Positions 35,231-44,477 of a stretch of DNA of 53,709 bases are shown here, in pieces. Both the position numbers and the translations under genes were made by a program. How positions within the stretch are numbered: the stretch's first letter is position 1; every line of letters begins with the position of its first letter. The notes under the pieces were generated by a model that saw only the letters and a program-made list of their open reading frames with translations, was not told where the DNA came from and made no database searches. This DNA comes from JBHHYS01 sp046757645 (GTDB lineage Bacteria; Acidobacteriota; Terriglobia; Acidiferrales; 2-02-FULL-67-57): NCBI GenBank assembly GCA_046757645.1, contig JBHHYS010000002.1:1-53709 (forward strand), read 5' to 3'.

Positions 35231-35261
35231 GCGGCCGAGCCCGAGGAGCCGCGCGGCCCGG

Positions 35262-35591
35262 TCAGGAGAGATGTCTCTGGAGCAACTTCTCGATGTGGTC
35301 CCGGGGATAGTTGCCGACAATCTGCTCTTTCACCTGCCCGCCTTTGAACAGCAGCAAGGTGGGGATGCCCTGGATGCCGTAGCGGGGTGGGGTGGCGGTA
35401 TTGTCGTCCACGTTGAGCTTGGCCACCCGAAGCTTGCCGTTATAGTCCTGGGCGATGGCCTCCACGGTCGGGGCCAGCATCCGGCAGGGCGCGCACCACT
35501 CGGCCCAGAAGTCCACCAACACCGGCAGGTCGGCCTGCAGGACGTCTTTTTCGAAGCTGCTATCGGTAATCGTCAGAATGTTGTCCGCCAT
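35262..35591 (-). CDS. trxA: Thioredoxin
   Basis: A 109-residue thioredoxin with the active site WCAPC (Trp32-Cys33-Ala34-Pro35-Cys36). Canonical Trx has WCGPC; the Ala variant occurs in several phyla and changes redox potential only modestly as far as is known. The cis-proline motif GIPTLLLF is near residue 75. A strong AGGAGG Shine-Dalgarno lies upstream of the ATG. It follows glgA by 89 bases, a gap with a CTCCTC/GAGGAG inverted repeat. It supplies reducing power to cytoplasmic disulfides. Confidence 0.95.
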   Translation of the reverse strand: MADNILTITDSSFEKDVLQADLPVLVDFWAEWCAPCRMLAPTVEAIAQDYNGKLRVAKLNVDDNTATPPRYGIQGIPTLLLFKGGQVKEQIVGNYPRDHIEKLLQRHLS

Positions 35592-35680
35592 TCCACAAAA
35601 TCCTCCTGAAAGATTACGCTCCTCCCCTTAGATGAGGAGGCCGCGGCCAAAGATTCAAGCTCTCTCCTGCCAGGGCTATT

Positions 35681-37135
35681 TTACCGAAGCCGGGCGCGAT
35701 TGACCACCCGCTGGTAGAGGCGCTCGTACTCGGCCGCCGAGGTGTTCCAGGAGTAGTCCTGCGCCATCCCATTGTGGATCAACTGCTGCCACGCCCGGGG
35801 GTCCCGGGCGTGGACGTCCAAGGCCTGCCGGAGGCACTCCAGCAGGGCCGCCCCGGAGTAGGGGGTGAACTTGAAGCCGGTGCCCTTTCTGGTGCGGGGA
35901 TCGAAGGGTTCAATGGTGTCATCCAGGCCGCCGGTGGCTCGCACCACCGGCACGGTGCCATACTTCAGGCTATAGATTTGATTCAAGCCGCAGGGCTCGT
36001 AGCGGGAGGGCATCAGAAACATATCGCTGCCGGCTTCGATCTTGTGGGCCAGGGGGTTGTCGTAGGCCACCCGGACGCCGACTTTCTGGGGGAAGCGCCG
36101 GGCCAGCTCCTGGAAGAGCTGTTCGTAGACCGGCTCTCCGGTGCCGAGCGCTACCAGCAAGAGGTCGTTCTGCATCAAGGCCTCGGCGACCTCGGCGATC
36201 AGGTCGAAGCCCTTCTGGGCGGCGAAGCGGGAGACGATGCCGATCAAAGGCGTCTTCAGGTTGTGGGCGGGCAACTGGAACTGCTCGAGGAGGTCCTTCT
36301 TGCAGAGTTGCTTGCCCTCGAGTCGGCCCGGGGTGTAGTGGGCCGCGATGAACGGGTCGGTTTCCGGGTTCCATTCAGTGTAGTCCACCCCGTTGAGAAT
36401 ACCCACCAGGGTGGCGGCGCGGCCACGAATCACGCCCTGGAGGCCGTGGCCGTGCTCCTCGGTCTGAATCTCCTCGGCGTACTTCTTGCTCACGGTGGTG
36501 ATGAAGTCCGCGTAGACCAGGGCGCCCTTCAGCAAGCACACCTGGCCGTGAAACTCCAGGGCGTCCCCGGTGAATAGTCCGAGGGGCAGGCCCAGCCGAT
36601 GGATCACCTCCGCGGGAAACAGCCCCTGGTAGCCAAGGTTGTGGATGGTGAAGACCACAGGGACGCCGCTGAGCCGCGGGTCGGCGGCGTAGAGCGACTT
36701 GAGCAAGATCGGTACCAGGCCCGACTGCCAGTCGTGGCAGTGGATCAGGTCGGGCACACCGACGCGGTGGGTGAATTCCAAGGCTGCTTTGGAGAGCAAG
36801 GCAAAGCGTTCGGCGTTGTCGGGGTGGTCTTTGCCGCCGGGGCCGACATAGAGGCCGTCGCGGTCAAAATAGGGGGGATAGTCGAGGAAGAAGTAGCGCA
36901 CCGCGTCGAGTGTCCGGCCATCCTGAACGGCGGGCGAGTGAACCGTGGGGCCGAGCGAGATGTTCAGGCGGGGGATGAAGACGGTGCCGGGTGGGGTCAC
37001 GCGGTAGCGAGGAAGAAAAACCGTGACTTGGTGGCTGCGGGCCGCCAGGAACTTGGGCAGCGCACCCACCACGTCGGCCAGGCCCCCGGTCTTGGAAAAG
37101 GGCACGCACTCGGAAGCGACGAAAAGAATCCTCAC
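35681..37135 (-). CDS. glgA: Glycogen synthase (ADP-glucose type)
   Basis: A 484-residue GT5 enzyme that extends alpha-1,4-glucan from ADP-glucose. The N-terminal MRILFVASECVPFSKTGGLA contains the KTGGL donor-binding motif, HDWQSGLVP is near residue 132, SRFAAQKGFDLI begins the second domain, and PSRYEPCGLNQIYSLKYGTV is the donor-site loop. Length is normal. It starts 51 bases after the aldehyde dehydrogenase stop on the same strand, and no other glg gene lies in the window. Confidence 0.95.
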   Translation of the reverse strand: MRILFVASECVPFSKTGGLADVVGALPKFLAARSHQVTVFLPRYRVTPPGTVFIPRLNISLGPTVHSPAVQDGRTLDAVRYFFLDYPPYFDRDGLYVGPGGKDHPDNAERFALLSKAALEFTHRVGVPDLIHCHDWQSGLVPILLKSLYAADPRLSGVPVVFTIHNLGYQGLFPAEVIHRLGLPLGLFTGDALEFHGQVCLLKGALVYADFITTVSKKYAEEIQTEEHGHGLQGVIRGRAATLVGILNGVDYTEWNPETDPFIAAHYTPGRLEGKQLCKKDLLEQFQLPAHNLKTPLIGIVSRFAAQKGFDLIAEVAEALMQNDLLLVALGTGEPVYEQLFQELARRFPQKVGVRVAYDNPLAHKIEAGSDMFLMPSRYEPCGLNQIYSLKYGTVPVVRATGGLDDTIEPFDPRTRKGTGFKFTPYSGAALLECLRQALDVHARDPRAWQQLIHNGMAQDYSWNTSAAEYERLYQRVVNRARLR

Positions 37136-37186
37136 GCCGGGCTCCCGGGTGGGTGGGGGCGGCCCGCCGCCAGCCTAGGCGAGAAA

Positions 37187-38686
37187 TCACAAGGGGTGAG
37201 TATCAATCTGTGCCCGCTGCAAGGTGCCGCTGAAGTCCACGTAGATGCTCTTCCATTCGGAGAAGACGTCGAGGCCGGCGATGCCGGCTTCCCGGTGGCC
37301 GTTGCCGGTCTGTTTGGCGCCGCCGAAGGGGAGATGGATCTCGGCCCCAACGGTGGGGGCGTTGATGTAGACGATGCCGGTGTAGAGATCGCGCATGGCG
37401 GCAAAGACACGGTTGACATCCTGGCTGTAGATGGAGGCGGAGAGCCCGTAAACCACCCCGTTGGCAATTTCGATGGCCTGCTCGAAGGTGTCGAAGGGCA
37501 GGACGGAGACCACGGGGCCAAAGATTTCTTCCTGGGCGACCCGCATCTGGGGGTCGCAATCCGCGAAGATGGTCGGGGCATAGAAGGCGCCGGCGTCGTA
37601 GTCCCCGCCGGTGAGGGGGGCACCGCCGCAGAGCAGTTTGGCCCCTTCGCTCTGGCCGATTTCGACGTAGTTGTGCACCGACTGGCGCTGCTTGTCGTTG
37701 ATCAGCGGGCCCATTTCCACGCTGGGGTCCAGGCCGTTGCCCACCTGAAGGCTTTTGGTCCGGTCGAGGAACTTCTGGAGGAACTGTTTGTACACCTTCT
37801 TGTGCACGGCGACGCGACTGGCCGCCGTGCAGCGTTGGCCGGCGGTGCCGAAGCCGCCCCAGAGGGCACCGTCCACGGCCAGATCGAGACGGGCGTCGTC
37901 CATCACCAGGATAATGTTCTTTCCCCCCATCTCCAGGTGGCAATGGCGGAAGTCGGGAGCGCAGGCCACCGAGACGCTGCGGCCCACCTCGGTGGAGCCG
38001 GTGAAGGAAATCACGCTTACCTCGGGATGCGTCATCAGGGGGGTGCCCACCGCGCTACCGGACCCGGTGACCAGGTTGAGCACGCCCCGGGGCAAGCCCG
38101 CCTCGTTCACAATCTTGACGAAGTTGTAGGCCGACAAGGGGGTTGCCGAGGCGGGCTTGAAGACCACGGTATTGCCGCAGACCAAGGCGGGAAAGATTTT
38201 CCACGAGGGGATGGCCATGGGGAAATTCCAGGGGGTGATCATGCCGCACACCCCCAGGGGCTGGCGGACGCACATCCCGAACTTGTTGGGGAGCTCGCAG
38301 GGGGTGGTGAAGCCGAACTGCCGCCGGCCCTCCCCCGCCATGTAGAAGCCCATGTCGATGGCTTCCTGAACGTCGCCGCGGGTTTCCTTGAGGACTTTGC
38401 CCATCTCCCGGGTCATATCCCGGGCGAGCTCTTCCTTGCGCTCCACCAGCATTTGCGCGGCGCGGAAGAGGATTTCCGCGCGTTTGGGCGCCGGGGTCAC
38501 TCGCCAAGCGTTGTAGGCGGCTTTGGCGGCGGCCACTGCATCGTCGAGGTCGGATTGATCCGAGGCGGGGAACAGGCCGATCAGATCGTTTTTGTCGGCG
38601 GGATTGAGGTTCTCGAAGGTTTTGCCACAGCGCGCCTCCACCCAGGCGCCGTTGATGTAGTTCTTATAGAGCTTGGGGGTTGGCAT
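37187..38686 (-). CDS. NAD(P)+-dependent aldehyde dehydrogenase
   Basis: A 499-residue ALDH-superfamily enzyme. Catalytic Cys286 lies in GFGTAGQRCTAASR, the general base Glu252 in LEMGGKN, Lys177 in VVFKPAS and Asn154 in TPWNFP. The C-terminal GGAKQTGNGHREAG motif is shared with enzymes acting on semialdehydes such as alpha-ketoglutarate or aminoadipate semialdehyde, but the substrate cannot be settled here. An AAGGAGG Shine-Dalgarno and a good promoter precede it, so it probably starts the unit that continues to glgA. Confidence 0.92.
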   Translation of the reverse strand: MPTPKLYKNYINGAWVEARCGKTFENLNPADKNDLIGLFPASDQSDLDDAVAAAKAAYNAWRVTPAPKRAEILFRAAQMLVERKEELARDMTREMGKVLKETRGDVQEAIDMGFYMAGEGRRQFGFTTPCELPNKFGMCVRQPLGVCGMITPWNFPMAIPSWKIFPALVCGNTVVFKPASATPLSAYNFVKIVNEAGLPRGVLNLVTGSGSAVGTPLMTHPEVSVISFTGSTEVGRSVSVACAPDFRHCHLEMGGKNIILVMDDARLDLAVDGALWGGFGTAGQRCTAASRVAVHKKVYKQFLQKFLDRTKSLQVGNGLDPSVEMGPLINDKQRQSVHNYVEIGQSEGAKLLCGGAPLTGGDYDAGAFYAPTIFADCDPQMRVAQEEIFGPVVSVLPFDTFEQAIEIANGVVYGLSASIYSQDVNRVFAAMRDLYTGIVYINAPTVGAEIHLPFGGAKQTGNGHREAGIAGLDVFSEWKSIYVDFSGTLQRAQIDTHPL

Positions 38687-38754
38687 CGTGGCTCCCTCCT
38701 TGCCCGTCAGCGCCGGGACGCTTCTCCCACCCGCCCAGCAGCGTCAAACGGGCG

Positions 38755-38783
38755 AATCTAACAAAAGCCCGGTGGCAGGTCAA
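38755..38783 (-). promoter_or_regulatory. Sigma-70-type promoter of the aldehyde dehydrogenase gene
   Basis: On the minus strand TTGACC (plus 38778-38783), a 17-base spacer and TAGATT (plus 38755-38760). The predicted start is near 38748, giving a leader of about 60 bases with an AAGGAGG ribosome site. Confidence 0.65.
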
Positions 38784-38884
38784 TGACGCCCCGGCGGCCG
38801 TAGCGTCCTCACTTGAGAAATAGGGCTAAAAACGCAGCGCAAATTCTTCTGGCCTCCCCCCGGGAGGTGCCCCCGCCGAAAGCC

Positions 38885-38966
38885 GCCCCTCGGCTACGCT
38901 CGGGGCAGGTTGGGGGCTCGGCGTCCCAATGGCTTTTCTCGCCGAGCCCGGTGGCCCGCCACCGGG
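38885..38966. repeat. Cluster of palindromes in the prfB-ALDH gap
   Basis: The 374-base gap 38687-39060 has no credible gene. After the ALDH promoter it holds a CCTCGGCTACGCTCGGGG-type imperfect hairpin at 38885-38906, a perfect 10-base inverted repeat GGGCTCGGCG/CGCCGAGCCC at 38914-38949, and a perfect 8-base hairpin CCCGGTGG/CCACCGGG at 38947-38966. Near 39000 there is AGTGTC/GACACT. This density suggests REP-type elements; it may also end the prfB transcript. Confidence 0.6.
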
Positions 38967-39060
38967 TGACCGCTGGTCCCCTTGGCGACTGCCAGAGAGT
39001 GTCAGATTGGGACACTGCCCAGGCGGCCAGTGGGGCAGCTACCCAGCATCTCCCGCCCGG

Positions 39061-40213
39061 CTACGGCTTGGTTTCCGCGGCGGCGTCCTCGACGGGATAG
39101 GGGGGTGGGACTTGGCCGTCGCGGCGGGCCACCAAGTAGCTGCGGATGAAGGGGTCGAGGGCACCATCGAGCACCGCGTCCACATTGCCGATTTCCAGCT
39201 TGGTGCGGTGGTCCTTGATCAAGCGGTAGGGGTGGAGAACGTAGGAGCGGATCTGGCTGCCGAAGCTGATGTCAGCTTTGGCCTCCTCCAGCTTGCGCGC
39301 CGCCGCCAGGCGTTTTTCGACTTCGTACTGGTAGACGCGGGAGCGAAGAATTCTCATAGCCATCTCGCGGTTTCGGTGCTGGGAGCGCTCGTTCTGGCAC
39401 TGGGCGATGATGCCGGTGGGCAGGTGGGTGATGCGCACGGCGGAGTCGGTGACGTTGACGTGCTGGCCGCCATGCCCGCTGGAGCGGTAGGTGTCGATGC
39501 GCAGGTCTTCGTCGCGGAGGACGACTTCGATGCGATCGTCCACTTCCGGGGTGAGAAACACCGAAGCAAAAGAGGTATGGCGGCGGGCGGCGGCGTCGAA
39601 GGGGGAGATGCGCACCAGCCGATGGACCCCAATCTCGGAGAGCAGCAAGCCGAAGGCGTTTTCGCCTTGCACGGTAAAAGTGACCGACTTGAGACCTGCC
39701 TCATCGCCCGGCTGGATGTCGGTGATGCTGGTGTGAAACCCTTTGCGCTCGGCCCAGCGCAGGTACATCCGCAAGAGCATTTCCGCCCAGTCCTGGGATT
39801 CGGTGCCCCCGGCGCCGGGGTGGATGGTGACGATGGCGTTGCGATGGTCGTGGGTGCCGGACAGCAGGATTTCTGTTTCCAGGTCGTCCACATCGCTGCG
39901 CAGCTTCGCCAGCGCGGCGGCCAGTTCCTCGGCGACCGGCTCACCCTCGTGAGCCAGCTCGATCAAGGTGGCCAGGTCGCTCAGGTGACGCTCCAGCGAC
40001 TCTTCGGTCTCCAGCTCGCGTTGCAGGTGTTTGCGTTGTTGAAGGAGATTCTGGGCGGTGGTCGGCTGGTTCCAGAGGTTGGGGCGGTTGAGTTGTTGAT
40101 CGAGCTCCGCGAGCCGAGCCCGCAGGCGTGGCGGGTCAAAGATAGCTCCGCAGTTCTTCCGCGCGGGTGCGGAGCTGTTCAAATTCCCTTTCCAGTTCCT
40201 CGATTGTCTTCAT
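39061..40213 (-). CDS. prfB: Peptide chain release factor 2, programmed +1 frameshift
   Basis: RF2 of about 383 residues made from two frames. Frame one runs from ATG at 40213 for 25 codons (MKTIEELEREFEQLRTRAEE...) to an in-frame TGA at 40136-40138. After CTT the ribosome skips one base and continues with GAC to 39061. The main frame has the SPF stop-recognition motif (VRISPFDAAARR) and the GGQ hydrolysis motif (SSGHGGQHVN). RF2 releases peptides at UGA and UAA, and the in-frame UGA lets low RF2 favour the frameshift. Frame one starts inside the end of lnt (35-base overlap). The C-terminus has a short proline-rich extension. Confidence 0.94.
40135..40141 (-). promoter_or_regulatory. RF2 autoregulatory frameshift site
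   Basis: The minus strand reads TAT CTT TGA C, the same slippery CUU-UGA-C as in E. coli prfB. A GGAG four bases upstream of CTT can act as the stimulatory internal Shine-Dalgarno, weaker than the E. coli AGGGGG. Protein similarity continues from frame one to the +1 frame exactly across this site. Confidence 0.92.
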
Positions 40214-41783
40214 TGCCGGTTCCCTCCACAGCATCCACCCAAAATTTGCGCGCCAGGGCGGCGGCGACCACCAGGGCGCACAACGCCGCCAGCCAATCCC
40301 CGGTGCGCACGTAGAAGCTGACCCGGCGGCGGGGGCCGAACCCGGCCGCCAGCACCGTGCGGGTGTGCGTCGGGGCGCGAGCCACCACCCGCCCAAAGGG
40401 ATCGACCACCGCGGTGATGCCAGTATTGGTGGCGCGCAGCAAGAAGCGCCGCGTCTCCACCGCGCGCACCCGGGCCATATTCAGGTGCTGCGCCGGCGCC
40501 GCCGAGCGGCCAAACCAGCCGTCGTTCGAAATGTTCACCAAGACATCAGCCCCCCGCTCGACGAACTGCCGCACCAGCCCCGGATAGACCGCCTCGTAGC
40601 AGATGATGATGGCCAAGCCTCCCTGCGGGGTGGGCATCACCACCCGCTCGCGGCCGGGGCGGAAGTCGCTGACTTCCGGCACCAACTTTTCGAGAAAACC
40701 CAGCCAGTCAGCCAGCGGCAGGTACTCGCCAAACGGCACCAAATGAATTTTATCATACTGGGCCACGAGCTCGCCCGCCGGCGAAAGCAGCACAGCACTG
40801 TTGTAGGGATGCAGCACGCCTCCGGTGCCTGCCTCTGCCGGCCGGTCGCGGCGGTAGTCCACCACGCCCACCAGGAAGTAGCTGCGGGTCGCCTGGGCGA
40901 GCCGTAACAGGCGGGCGCGGATGACCGGGTCGTGATGGAAGTAGAAGGACACCGGAACCTCGGGCCAGACCACCAGAGCGGGATTCGCTGGAGCGAGGGC
41001 GCGAACCGCCTCGCGGGTGAGCTGCTCGAGCGGGCGCAATTCCTCCGGATGATGCTCGACCCATCGTGGGTCGAACTCCTCCTGTTGGGGGAGGTTGGTT
41101 TGCACCAGGAGCGCTGTGGCGGTGGTGGGCACCGGGGGCAGTTGGCGGCCCCAGATGGCCAGGCCGGCGAGAACCAGGGCGACCACGCCCAGCGACACCG
41201 CGCCGCGCCGCGACGGAACCAGCCAGAACCCCGCCACCAGCGCGTTGACGCCGGCCACCAGAAAGGAGACGCCGTAGATTCCCGTGTAGGCCGCAGGCTG
41301 GATCCAACCGATGTGCGGCGCCACCGCGTAGCCGAGCAGGTTCCACGGAAAGCCGCCGAAAGGAACGTAGGAGCGGGCCCACTCGAGCGCCACCCAGACA
41401 AACGGCGACAAGAAAAGGCCGAGCAGTTGCCAGCGGCGCGCCAGCTCCCCCGTAATCAGAGAAAACAGGCCAAAGTAGAGGGCCTGGACGAGGACGAACA
41501 ATAGCAGGATCGAGCCCGCGGCCAGGGCGGAGAGGTGGCCGTAGATGCGTATCACGTTGTAGATCCAGGAGCAGGTGCCGGCAAAGAAGACGCCGCCGGC
41601 CAGATAGCCGTAGAAGAACAGGCGGGTGCGGGGGGCGGGCCGGAAAGTCGCCACCAGCAGCGGGGTCAGGGCGACCCAGGCGAGCAAGGTCAGTTGCGGA
41701 CGGGGAAAACAGAGAACCAGGAGAACGCCGGAAAGCAGCGCGCACGCGGTGGGATAGCGCTGGAGCGCGAGCAGCAGCCGCAT
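40179..41783 (-). CDS. lnt: Apolipoprotein N-acyltransferase
   Basis: A 534-residue inner-membrane enzyme that adds the third acyl chain to lipoproteins. About seven hydrophobic helices occupy residues 1-215, followed by the periplasmic nitrilase domain with catalytic triad Glu275 (VVWPEVP), Lys345 (YDKIHLVPFGEY) and Cys395 (IICYEAVYPG). A final helix lies near 505-525. Its presence implies triacylated lipoproteins and a diderm envelope. The start overlaps the SPOR gene stop by one base (TGATG), and the 3' end overlaps the prfB start. Confidence 0.95.
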   Translation of the reverse strand: MRLLLALQRYPTACALLSGVLLVLCFPRPQLTLLAWVALTPLLVATFRPAPRTRLFFYGYLAGGVFFAGTCSWIYNVIRIYGHLSALAAGSILLLFVLVQALYFGLFSLITGELARRWQLLGLFLSPFVWVALEWARSYVPFGGFPWNLLGYAVAPHIGWIQPAAYTGIYGVSFLVAGVNALVAGFWLVPSRRGAVSLGVVALVLAGLAIWGRQLPPVPTTATALLVQTNLPQQEEFDPRWVEHHPEELRPLEQLTREAVRALAPANPALVVWPEVPVSFYFHHDPVIRARLLRLAQATRSYFLVGVVDYRRDRPAEAGTGGVLHPYNSAVLLSPAGELVAQYDKIHLVPFGEYLPLADWLGFLEKLVPEVSDFRPGRERVVMPTPQGGLAIIICYEAVYPGLVRQFVERGADVLVNISNDGWFGRSAAPAQHLNMARVRAVETRRFLLRATNTGITAVVDPFGRVVARAPTHTRTVLAAGFGPRRRVSFYVRTGDWLAALCALVVAAALARKFWVDAVEGTGNEDNRGTGKGI

Positions 41784-42367
41784 CAGCGCTTGAGGAATTG
41801 TCGAAAGCCTTGTGCTTCCAGGCGGCGCTGGGCGGCTGCAGCCAGCTTGGCATTCTCGAAGGGTCCGACCTGCACACGATAGAAGCGGTCGGTGCGGGCC
41901 GGGCGGATGACGGTGGGCAGGCCGAGCCGTTCCAGTTGCGTTGCCAGGCGCTTGGCCTCTGGCTCCCGGGTGAAGGCGGCCACTTGCAGGAAGATGGGGG
42001 CAGCGGAAGTGGGGGGCGCGGCGCCCGAACCGCGGGGACGCCGCGGCGGCACGGGGACCGGGGTCACGGCCCGCGGCTTCGACTTCGCCGGCTTCTTTCC
42101 GGCTGCTGCCGCCGGGAGGGTCTCGGGCGGCGGCTTCCCGTTCACCCGCTCGTAGAAGCTGAGGTCCGCGGCAGGCTCGGTGGGCGCCGCGGCGGCCGGG
42201 GATTTTTCCGCCGGGGGCGCGCCTGCCCTCCCGGACGCCACTTGATTGCGCCCCAGGACGAACCCCAGGGTGAAGAAGAGGGCGGAAAGCAGAACCAGCC
42301 CAAAGAAGATCCCCAACAGGTGCCGCCCTTCCAGCACCATTTCGTAGTGGCTGCCCTTCCTGCCCAT
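41783..42367 (-). CDS. SPOR-domain membrane protein
   Basis: A 194-residue bitopic protein. A short cytoplasmic start is followed by one helix (about 17-40, GIFFGLVLLSALFFTLGFVL), a ~80-residue Pro/Ala-rich linker, and a C-terminal SPOR domain (about 124-194; IFLQVAAFTREPEAKRLATQ and FYRVQVGPF). SPOR domains bind denuded peptidoglycan at division sites. Placement in an operon with lnt, nfeD and slipin fits an envelope role. The linker is probably disordered and spans the periplasm. It is not FtsN by any decisive feature. Confidence 0.9.
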   Translation of the reverse strand: MGRKGSHYEMVLEGRHLLGIFFGLVLLSALFFTLGFVLGRNQVASGRAGAPPAEKSPAAAAPTEPAADLSFYERVNGKPPPETLPAAAAGKKPAKSKPRAVTPVPVPPRRPRGSGAAPPTSAAPIFLQVAAFTREPEAKRLATQLERLGLPTVIRPARTDRFYRVQVGPFENAKLAAAAQRRLEAQGFRQFLKR

Positions 42368-42392
42368 GGCCGTCGGCGAGGCGTCCCGCCCC

Positions 42393-43136
42393 CTACTTCG
42401 TCGGTTTGAACCAGCCTCGGATCATATCCACCGGGATGGGGAACACAATGGTGGTGTTTCGCTCCACGCCGATTTCCGTCAGGGTTTGCAGATAGCGCAA
42501 CTGGATGGAGACCGGCTGCCGGTTGAGAGTTTCAGCGGCGCCGGCGAGGCGCTCGGCCGCCTGGTATTCGCCCTCGGCGTGGATGATCTTGGCGCGGCGC
42601 TCGCGTTCGGCTTCCGCCTGCTTGGCGATGGCCCGGCGCATCTCGTCGGGGAGATCCACCGCCTTGACCTGCACCATGGTCACTTTGATGCCCCAGGGGT
42701 CGGTTTGCTCGTCGAGAATTTCCTGCAAGCGGGCGTTGACTTTTTCGCGCCGGGCCAGCAGGTCGTCGAGCTCCACCTGGCCGAGAACGTCGCGCAGGGT
42801 GAGCTGGGCGAGCTGGGAGGTGGCGTAGAGATAGTTTTCAATCTGCTTGATGGCGCGGTTGGGCTCCATCACCCGGAAGTAGGCGACGGCGTTGACACGC
42901 ACGGTCACGTTATCGCGGGTGATGATGTCCTGCGGGGGCACGTCCAGAGTGATGATGCGCAGGGAGATGCGCATCAATTGATCTATCGGCCACCAGATCC
43001 ACTTGATTCCCGGACCCAGCGGCTCGGGGCGCATCCGGCCCAAACGCAGAATGACGCCTCGTTCCCATTCCTTCAAGATTTTGATGCAGTTCACTGCCCA
43101 GAGGAGAAAGATGACAACAACCACCCCTAACCACAT
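42393..43136 (-). CDS. Slipin (SPFH/stomatin-like membrane protein)
   Basis: A 247-residue stomatin-family protein: one N-terminal membrane helix (about 2-18) and an SPFH domain (ILKEWERGVILRLGRM, DVPPQDIITRDNVTVRVNAV). The ALRD-like LRDVLGQVELDDLL follows, then a charged helical segment rich in Glu/Arg/Ala (AIAKQAEAERERRAKIIHAE). Slipins oligomerise in membrane microdomains and partner NfeD proteases. It starts 3 bases after the nfeD stop, the classic nfeD-slipin pair. Confidence 0.94.
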   Translation of the reverse strand: MWLGVVVVIFLLWAVNCIKILKEWERGVILRLGRMRPEPLGPGIKWIWWPIDQLMRISLRIITLDVPPQDIITRDNVTVRVNAVAYFRVMEPNRAIKQIENYLYATSQLAQLTLRDVLGQVELDDLLARREKVNARLQEILDEQTDPWGIKVTMVQVKAVDLPDEMRRAIAKQAEAERERRAKIIHAEGEYQAAERLAGAAETLNRQPVSIQLRYLQTLTEIGVERNTTIVFPIPVDMIRGWFKPTK

Positions 43137-43139
43137 AGC

Positions 43140-44477
43140 TCACTCCTTTCCGGGGCTCGGACTTGCGGCCAAGCCGCCGTCAACAGGCTCCACGCGCAGG
43201 ACCAAGCCTTCCAGACGAACCACGCGTACGGACTGGCCCACGGGAATTTTTTGGCCAGCGGTGGCGCGCCACAACTCACCCGCCACCAGCACCAGACCCT
43301 TGTGCCCATCGCCGATTTCCTGCCGCACCTCGCCCACCGCTCCCACCAGCTCCTCCTTGCCGGTGGCCACCTGCCAGCGGCGCGACTTCAACACCATGCG
43401 CAGCAAGAGCACGGTGATGACGGCGAAGGGCACAGCCACGGCAAGGGCAAGCTCCAGGCGCACCCGCAGTTGGGGAATCGGGGGCGACTCCACCAGCATC
43501 AATGCACCCAGCACCATCGCTGCCACGCCGCCCGCGGCCAGGATTCCATGGCTGACGTAGACCGCCTCCAGAATGAACAGGGCCACCGCCAGGAGGATGA
43601 GCAGGACCCCGGCGTAGTTCACCGGCAAGAGGTGAATAGCGAACAGAGCCAGGATCAAGCAGATGCCTCCGGCCACCCCGGGGAGAATGAACCCGGGCTG
43701 GCTGAACTCAATGTACAGCCCCAGGATGCCGAACACCAACAATAAAAAGGCGATATTGGGGTTAATCAGGCGGCTGAGGAAGCGCTGCCGGGAGGTCATC
43801 CGGAGGGCCTCGACGCGGGCATCGGCCAGGGCGATGGTTTGGGTGCTGCCGTCAAAGCGCTTGATGGCGCGGCCATCGAATTGTTGAAAAATCTCCCCGC
43901 GGGACTCGTAGACGGCATCGATCAGTCCCGCCTTCAAGGCTTCCTGATCGGTGAAGGACTTGGCTTCGGTGACGGCCTTTTCCGCCACTTCCGGGTTGCG
44001 CCCGCGCTTGCTGACGAAGCTGCGCAGGTAGGCGGCGGCATCGTTGGTAATCTTTTTCTTCAGCGTCTCGTCCATCTTGGCACCGCCGAAGGCCACCGGG
44101 GAGGCGGCGCCGGTGGTGGTGCCCGGAGCCATCACGGCCACGTCGGCCGCCATGAGGATGAAAAAGCCGGCGGAGGCGGCGCGGCTGCCGGTGGGGGCGA
44201 CGTAGACGATGACGGGCACGCGGGCGTTGGTGATGCGGTCCACCATTTCCCGCATCGAAGTTTCGAGTCCACCGGGGGTGTTGATCCAGATGAGGACAGC
44301 GTCGGCGTTCGATTGCTCAGCGTAGTCAATGCCGCTGACAATGTACTCGGCGGAGATGGAGTGGACGATATCGACCAGGCGGAGCTCGACCACCGTGCTG
44401 GCCGCCGCCTCGGCGCTCACTAAGCTCAGCGCCACGAACAATCCAGGGAACAGCACCCGGCGTCTCATTTTTCTCAT
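43140..44477 (-). CDS. nfeD: NfeD-family membrane serine protease (ClpP-like)
   Basis: A 445-residue long-form NfeD. After a signal peptide (about 1-26) comes a ClpP/SppA-like protease domain: INTPGGLETSMREMVDRI, and TGSRAASAGFFI whose Ser102 is the likely nucleophile; lysines at 140-142 are candidates for the dyad base. Four or five membrane helices lie at about 225-355, and a C-terminal OB-fold NfeD domain (GAVGEVRQEI...VLVAGELWRA) completes it. Archaeal homologues cleave the C-terminus of stomatin; the slipin gene directly follows. The start overlaps the TPR gene stop by four bases. Confidence 0.93.
   Translation of the reverse strand: MRKMRRRVLFPGLFVALSLVSAEAAASTVVELRLVDIVHSISAEYIVSGIDYAEQSNADAVLIWINTPGGLETSMREMVDRITNARVPVIVYVAPTGSRAASAGFFILMAADVAVMAPGTTTGAASPVAFGGAKMDETLKKKITNDAAAYLRSFVSKRGRNPEVAEKAVTEAKSFTDQEALKAGLIDAVYESRGEIFQQFDGRAIKRFDGSTQTIALADARVEALRMTSRQRFLSRLINPNIAFLLLVFGILGLYIEFSQPGFILPGVAGGICLILALFAIHLLPVNYAGVLLILLAVALFILEAVYVSHGILAAGGVAAMVLGALMLVESPPIPQLRVRLELALAVAVPFAVITVLLLRMVLKSRRWQVATGKEELVGAVGEVRQEIGDGHKGLVLVAGELWRATAGQKIPVGQSVRVVRLEGLVLRVEPVDGGLAASPSPGKE

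Noticed and set aside
36599..38761. A 720-codon open frame on the plus strand opposite glgA and the aldehyde dehydrogenase
   Set aside because: It has repetitive Gly/Ala/His-rich low-complexity translation with no domain, and both minus-strand genes have intact catalytic motifs. It is an antisense artefact of GC-rich codon use.
39061..40396. prfB as a frameshifted pseudogene
   Set aside because: The break is exactly at CTT TGA C, the known RF2 programmed site, and both parts are conserved.
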